From Faucicola sp902506225 (GTDB lineage: Bacteria > Pseudomonadota > Gammaproteobacteria > Pseudomonadales > Moraxellaceae): 64,000 bases of DNA. Below the pieces are notes generated by a model, which saw only the letters and a list, made by a program, of their open reading frames with translations, was not told where the DNA came from and did not search any database. The position numbers and the translations under genes were made by a program. Positions 60,769 through 64,000 of this stretch are shown one piece after another; position 1 is the stretch's first letter, and each line of letters begins with the position of its first letter. The stretch lies in contig LR733345.1 in the NCBI GenBank assembly GCA_902506225.1, positions 930,001-994,000 on the forward strand, in the 5' to 3' direction.

Positions 60769-61281
60769 TTAGCCACTAACGCGAAACGGCAGGGTGAAAT
60801 TTCGAATACGCATAAAGCGTTTACTAAACAGTGACTTGATATGTTTTTGCGGCGCGATGTACGTGATTCTTTGCTCTGACATAATATCAATCAGCTTGAC
60901 GACTTCTTGCATGCCCCAGCTATATACATCAAATGATTCGATAAAAGCATGGTGTTTAAAGAGATAGGCATGCTTGGATAAATCAAAACAACCCATAAAC
61001 CAGTTGTTAAATACGGCGTTTGAAATATAGCCTTGACCAATGAGTTTGATATGGGTATGGCGATTATCTTGTTTTAAAGCATGCAGCAAGTTTGCACACG
61101 CTAACTCATCGCCTTCATAATACTGAAAAAACTTACCCGCATCGTACAGCAAAAAACCAGTGATACCAGAGCGAGTATTATTTTTAATAGATTGGTTCAG
61201 AATGTGGGTAAACGTATGTTGATCTAACACCGCAGTCAGCGTTATTTCACTACAATAAGCTATAAAGTATTTTTGTGACAT
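60769..61281 (-). CDS. BLUF-domain blue-light photoreceptor
   Basis: This 170-residue protein is a single BLUF domain (about 5-100) plus a helical C-terminal extension, with no output enzyme. BLUF senses blue light through FAD. The key residues align with AppA: Tyr9 (IAYCSEI), Asn35 (IKNNTRSGITG), Gln53 (FFQYYEG), Trp94 and Met96 (NNWFMGC). RHTHI is the usual D-RH block. Short BLUF proteins of Moraxellaceae act by protein-protein contact. It is a single gene on the minus strand with 7-bp repeats just upstream. Confidence 0.9.
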   Translation of the reverse strand: MSQKYFIAYCSEITLTAVLDQHTFTHILNQSIKNNTRSGITGFLLYDAGKFFQYYEGDELACANLLHALKQDNRHTHIKLIGQGYISNAVFNNWFMGCFDLSKHAYLFKHHAFIESFDVYSWGMQEVVKLIDIMSEQRITYIAPQKHIKSLFSKRFMRIRNFTLPFRVSG

Positions 61282-61293
61282 CCCAACAGTCCT

Positions 61294-61321
61294 TGGTAAG
61301 TGGTAAGTGGTAAGTGGTACG
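61294..61321. repeat. Four-copy 7-bp repeat upstream of the BLUF gene
   Basis: TGGTAAG is repeated (TTGGTAAG, TGGTAAG, TGGTAAG, TGGTACG) at 61294-61321. It lies 13-40 bases upstream of the BLUF start codon, touching the AAGGA ribosome site. The unit length is not a multiple of three and it is outside the coding region. Confidence 0.9.
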
Positions 61322-61485
61322 TGAACATGAACTCCAAATAATTGCTATTATCCGCTACAGTCGCTTGCAACATTATATAAATTTGCAAATTAAAATAGTC
61401 ATGATAGTCAATATTAGAAAAAATACCAATTACATTTGTGTTGTAATTCTAAATTTTATCCTATATTTGACCCATATCATGAGCG

Positions 61486-61508
61486 AAAAAAACCGCCTGA
61501 ATCAGCGG
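61486..61508 (-). terminator. Terminator of argB
   Basis: On the minus strand CCGC...GCGG with inner TGA/TCA pairing is followed by TTTTTTT. It is about 66 bases after the argB stop. Confidence 0.7.
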
Positions 61509-61513
61509 CTTAT

Positions 61514-61579
61514 TAACCCAGAAGCAACCCAAAAACAACTCAGAAATAATCCAGAAGTAACGCAAAAGTTAGTTCAAGG
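61514..61579. repeat. Two-copy 33-bp repeat at the argB 3' end
   Basis: TAACCCAGAAGCAACCCAAAA (61514 on) is repeated as TAATCCAGAAGTAACGCAAAA (61547 on), with 18 of the first 21 bases matching. The second copy runs into the argB stop codon (61574-61576). Confidence 0.75.
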
Positions 61580-62470
61580 ATGACGGCTGATGAGAGTACC
61601 AACGCCTTTATCAGTAAAGACCTCTAGCAAAGTCGCATGCGGGACACGACCATCGACAATCACCGCACTTTTTACCCCGTTTTTTACTGCTTCTAGCGCA
61701 TAGCTGATTTTTGGAATCATGCCGCCAGAGATAGTGCCATCGGCAATCATCTCATCCACTTTGCTAGGGGTAAGTCCAGTGGCAACATTGCCTTCTTTAT
61801 CAAGCACCCCTTTGATGTTGGTGAGTAAAATCAGTTTTTCCGCGAGCATGAACTCAGCGACTTTCCCTGCCACCACATCGGCATTGATGTTGTAAGTATT
61901 GCCTTCATCATCCACGCCAAGCGGTGCGATGACAGGAATGAAGTTAGAGGCAATCATTAAGTCAATCACATCGCGATTGATGCTGACCACATCACCCACA
62001 AATCCCAAATCAATGTGTTGTTCGTTGCCTTGCTCATCCATTTTGGTCATGGGTAATTTTTTAGCGCGAATGAGACTGGCATCTTTACCGGTTAAGCCAA
62101 TAGCGCGACCACCGTGTTTGTTGATGAGATTGACGATAGATTTGTTGACACTACCACCAAGTACCATTTCCACCACATCCATCGTGGCTTTGTCGGTCAC
62201 TCGCATGCCATCAATGCGGTCAGAGCTGCGCCCCAATTCTTTAAGCAAGTTATCGACTTGTGGACCGCCGCCATGGACAACCACAGGATGAATGCCGACG
62301 GTTTTTAACATGACGATATCTCTGGCAAAAGAACTCTCTAATATCGGATCAGTCATGGCATTGCCACCGTATTTGACTACCATTACTTTACCTTCAAAAC
62401 GCTGGATGTAGGGTAGTGCTTCGGTCAATACGTCAGCGGTATGCATGGCTTGCTCAAGATCTAATGCCAT
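61574..62470 (-). CDS. argB: Acetylglutamate kinase
   Basis: ArgB phosphorylates N-acetylglutamate, the second step of arginine synthesis. It is 298 residues. VMVVKYGGNAMTDP (about 29-42) carries the catalytic Lys. VVVHGGGPQVDNLL is the acetylglutamate-binding glycine loop, NADVVAGKVAEFM the later substrate segment, and MIPKISYALEAVKNG the C-terminal lysine region. An N-terminal helix (about 1-20) is of the arginine-inhibited hexameric type, which suggests feedback control. It is followed by a terminator and preceded by the phosphomannomutase gene. Confidence 0.96.
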   Translation of the reverse strand: MALDLEQAMHTADVLTEALPYIQRFEGKVMVVKYGGNAMTDPILESSFARDIVMLKTVGIHPVVVHGGGPQVDNLLKELGRSSDRIDGMRVTDKATMDVVEMVLGGSVNKSIVNLINKHGGRAIGLTGKDASLIRAKKLPMTKMDEQGNEQHIDLGFVGDVVSINRDVIDLMIASNFIPVIAPLGVDDEGNTYNINADVVAGKVAEFMLAEKLILLTNIKGVLDKEGNVATGLTPSKVDEMIADGTISGGMIPKISYALEAVKNGVKSAVIVDGRVPHATLLEVFTDKGVGTLISRHP

Positions 62471-62530
62471 TTCAAATCCTTATATAATTTTGCTAGAGAC
62501 GTTTTTAAAATGCGTTTTTAACAGCGGTGT

Positions 62531-64000
62531 TTATACAGGCTGAATCTGTGCGACTTGTTCGGCAAGGTTGTCATCAATCGTACGACATAAGTCAACAAAA
62601 ATAGATTGAATATGCCGCAGCTCGGCGACGTCATTGGCAGAAAAACGCACGGTCAAAAAACTACCCGTATTTGACTTGCGTAAAATACCAAATCCATCCG
62701 CAAAATCCAAGCGTAACCCATCAATCGTATTGACATTTTTGACCGCAAATGAGGATTTTAACCGTTTAAACGGCTTTTTCCCCAGTGCCGTGATACGGGC
62801 AATCACGGTTTGACCATAATGGTTATCCGCAATAGGTAGGTACATATCCGCCGTACTAATGCAAGTGGGCAAACTCGCTAGGATATCGGTGAGGCTGATA
62901 GGTTGATAGCTTAACCAATTGAGTAAGCGGGCAGCCGCATACATGGCGTCGTCATGTAGCACAAAATAGCCATCGTTAAAAATAAAATGCCCTGATAACT
63001 CACCTGCAAAAATCGCGTTGTCTGATTTGTTTTGTAACGACTTTCGCATTAAGCTACTGCCAGTTTTGGTCATCATCGGGGCAGCGCCATGCGAAGCGAT
63101 GAGACTGGGCACATGATGCGAGCATTTGACATCAAAAATGACTTTTTTAGCAGTTGATGTATGCGCACTGGGCAATTCTTCAATGGCAATGCGAGAGAGA
63201 AGATAAAGCAAATTGTCAGGGCTAATCATCTGACCCTGTGCATCAATTACCATCACCCGATCGCCATCGCCATCAAATGCCAAGCCGATATCTGAGCCTG
63301 TAGCTTTGACTGTGTAAGCTAATTGCGTCAAGCGATTGCACTGCGTTGGGTCTGGGTTACCTTGGGGAAAATTGCCATCGGGGGAGGCGTTTAGCATGAT
63401 GCAACAATAGCCAAGCTGGCTAAATAGAGCCTCTGCAAAGTCACTGGTCGCACCATGCATACAGTCGATGACAATTTGCTGGGGTGCATGAAAATAGGTG
63501 GTTTGGGTGAGTTTGGATTGATTGATGTAAGCAAAAGCCTGCTCGATAGCTTGGATATAAGTTGCAAAAAAGTCCTTGGGCGTTGAATAAGTAGTTTGCC
63601 TAATGGCAGCAATAAGCCTGTCATCAGGCACGATGGCTTTGTAGCCAATTAAAGCCTCATAAAGCTGCTGCACATCATCACCGCTTGGCGACTCATGATT
63701 GATGAGCCATTTAATGCCATTGATATGTTTTTGCGAATGACTGGCGGTGACCATCAGCCCATTACCGGAAAACTGCTGTGCCATAAATGCCATCATCGGT
63801 GTGGTTGTCAATCCCAACCACTGCACCACTAGACCTGCTTGCTGGCAAGCATACGCCATATATTTGGCAATTTCTTGGCTTTGGTGGCGAGCATCGTAAC
63901 CGATGACAACCGTAGGCTTGTTTGCCGCTAGGGTGGGCGTTGTTGCCGCGGTTTGGTGAGCATAGACAAAAAGCTCGGCAAATACCCTTGCCAATGACCA
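62531..64000 (-). CDS. algC: Phosphomannomutase/phosphoglucomutase (N-terminus beyond window)
   Basis: This is a partial gene; the frame is open to the window edge and the expected FRAYDIRG start region is missing. AlgC-type mutases interconvert hexose 6- and 1-phosphates for LPS and exopolysaccharide. The phosphoserine loop is VTASHSQKHINGIKW, the metal loop AFDGDGDRVMVID, the sugar loop GELSGHFIF and the phosphate loop RKSNTGSFLTVRF. The phosphoserine loop departs from the canonical TASHNP. argB lies 60 bases downstream, as in many relatives. Confidence 0.9.
   Translation of the reverse strand, partial: WSLARVFAELFVYAHQTAATTPTLAANKPTVVIGYDARHQSQEIAKYMAYACQQAGLVVQWLGLTTTPMMAFMAQQFSGNGLMVTASHSQKHINGIKWLINHESPSGDDVQQLYEALIGYKAIVPDDRLIAAIRQTTYSTPKDFFATYIQAIEQAFAYINQSKLTQTTYFHAPQQIVIDCMHGATSDFAEALFSQLGYCCIMLNASPDGNFPQGNPDPTQCNRLTQLAYTVKATGSDIGLAFDGDGDRVMVIDAQGQMISPDNLLYLLSRIAIEELPSAHTSTAKKVIFDVKCSHHVPSLIASHGAAPMMTKTGSSLMRKSLQNKSDNAIFAGELSGHFIFNDGYFVLHDDAMYAAARLLNWLSYQPISLTDILASLPTCISTADMYLPIADNHYGQTVIARITALGKKPFKRLKSSFAVKNVNTIDGLRLDFADGFGILRKSNTGSFLTVRFSANDVAELRHIQSIFVDLCRTIDDNLAEQVAQIQPV

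Noticed and set aside
61314..61583. 89-codon plus-strand ORF with a repetitive C-terminus
   Set aside because: It overlaps the BLUF promoter repeats, the argB terminator and the argB 3' end. Its repeated NPEATQK-like tail is only the translation of the 33-bp tandem repeat.

Overview
The window is a 64-kb chromosomal segment of a gammaproteobacterium, most likely Moraxellaceae (Moraxella/Faucicola osloensis-like, with Psychrobacter and Acinetobacter as relatives). This rests on the order rpoC | ponA <-> pilMNOPQ-aroK-aroB-SPOR gene-gltB-gltD, a cytochrome c5-type protein, a long two-half QueF and moderate GC. The species is an inference. No insertion sequence, prophage, CRISPR array or rRNA operon was seen.

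Layout. 1-13 kb: the 3' end of rpoC, a small DUF6586-like gene, penicillin-binding protein 1A (minus strand), then the type IV pilus operon pilMNOPQ running into shikimate-pathway genes aroK and aroB and a SPOR-like membrane protein. 13-24 kb: glutamate synthase gltB/gltD, a tyrosine-phosphatase-like protein, a Wzx-type flippase, quinolinate synthase nadA, a tRNA-Pro/Arg/His cluster and an unrecognised secreted protein. 24-29 kb, minus strand: a two-gene ABC exporter, queF, nagZ and a cytochrome c5-like protein. 29-37 kb: tRNA-Arg(CCG), tauABCD (minus), pepD (plus) and an OPT-family transporter (minus).

37.6-49 kb is the accessory heart of the window. On the plus strand five genes (ATP-grasp, PRTase with TRSP domain, HAD hydrolase, StiP-like PRTase with PELOTA-like domain, HpcH/CitE-like lyase) form the biosynthetic module that is elsewhere attached to tellurite-resistance (ter) operons and predicted to make a nucleoside-like metabolite. 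Here no terZABCDEF gene is present, and a WavE-like envelope-glycan gene ends the series. A convergent minus-strand set meets it at a shared terminator: a parallel beta-helix protein, a small EcbF/BcbF-like HAD phosphatase, a nucleotidyltransferase-like/sugar-kinase-like fusion and a nucleotidyltransferase. Together they look like a route that makes and activates an unusual phosphorylated or ribosylated group and attaches it to a surface glycan. That link is inference.

49-64 kb returns to housekeeping: an Mpo1-like membrane protein, pnuC and a NadR-like bifunctional enzyme (NAD salvage), a PspC-domain protein, class I fumarase, rhomboid protease, alpha/beta hydrolase, an orphan iron-type binding protein, cmoM-smpB, coaD, a YfhL-like ferredoxin, a thioesterase, RNase P RNA, a BLUF photoreceptor, argB and a truncated phosphomannomutase gene.

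A recurring structural theme is short tandem duplication. There are seven perfect 10-bp copies upstream of pilM, four 12-bp in-frame copies in the PRTase gene, three 18-bp in-frame copies in the cytochrome gene, 7-bp copies upstream of the BLUF gene, and many two- or three-copy repeats that sit directly against stop codons (ponA, nagZ, queF, StiP, the 44.5-kb nucleotidyltransferase, pnuC, nadR-like, argB).
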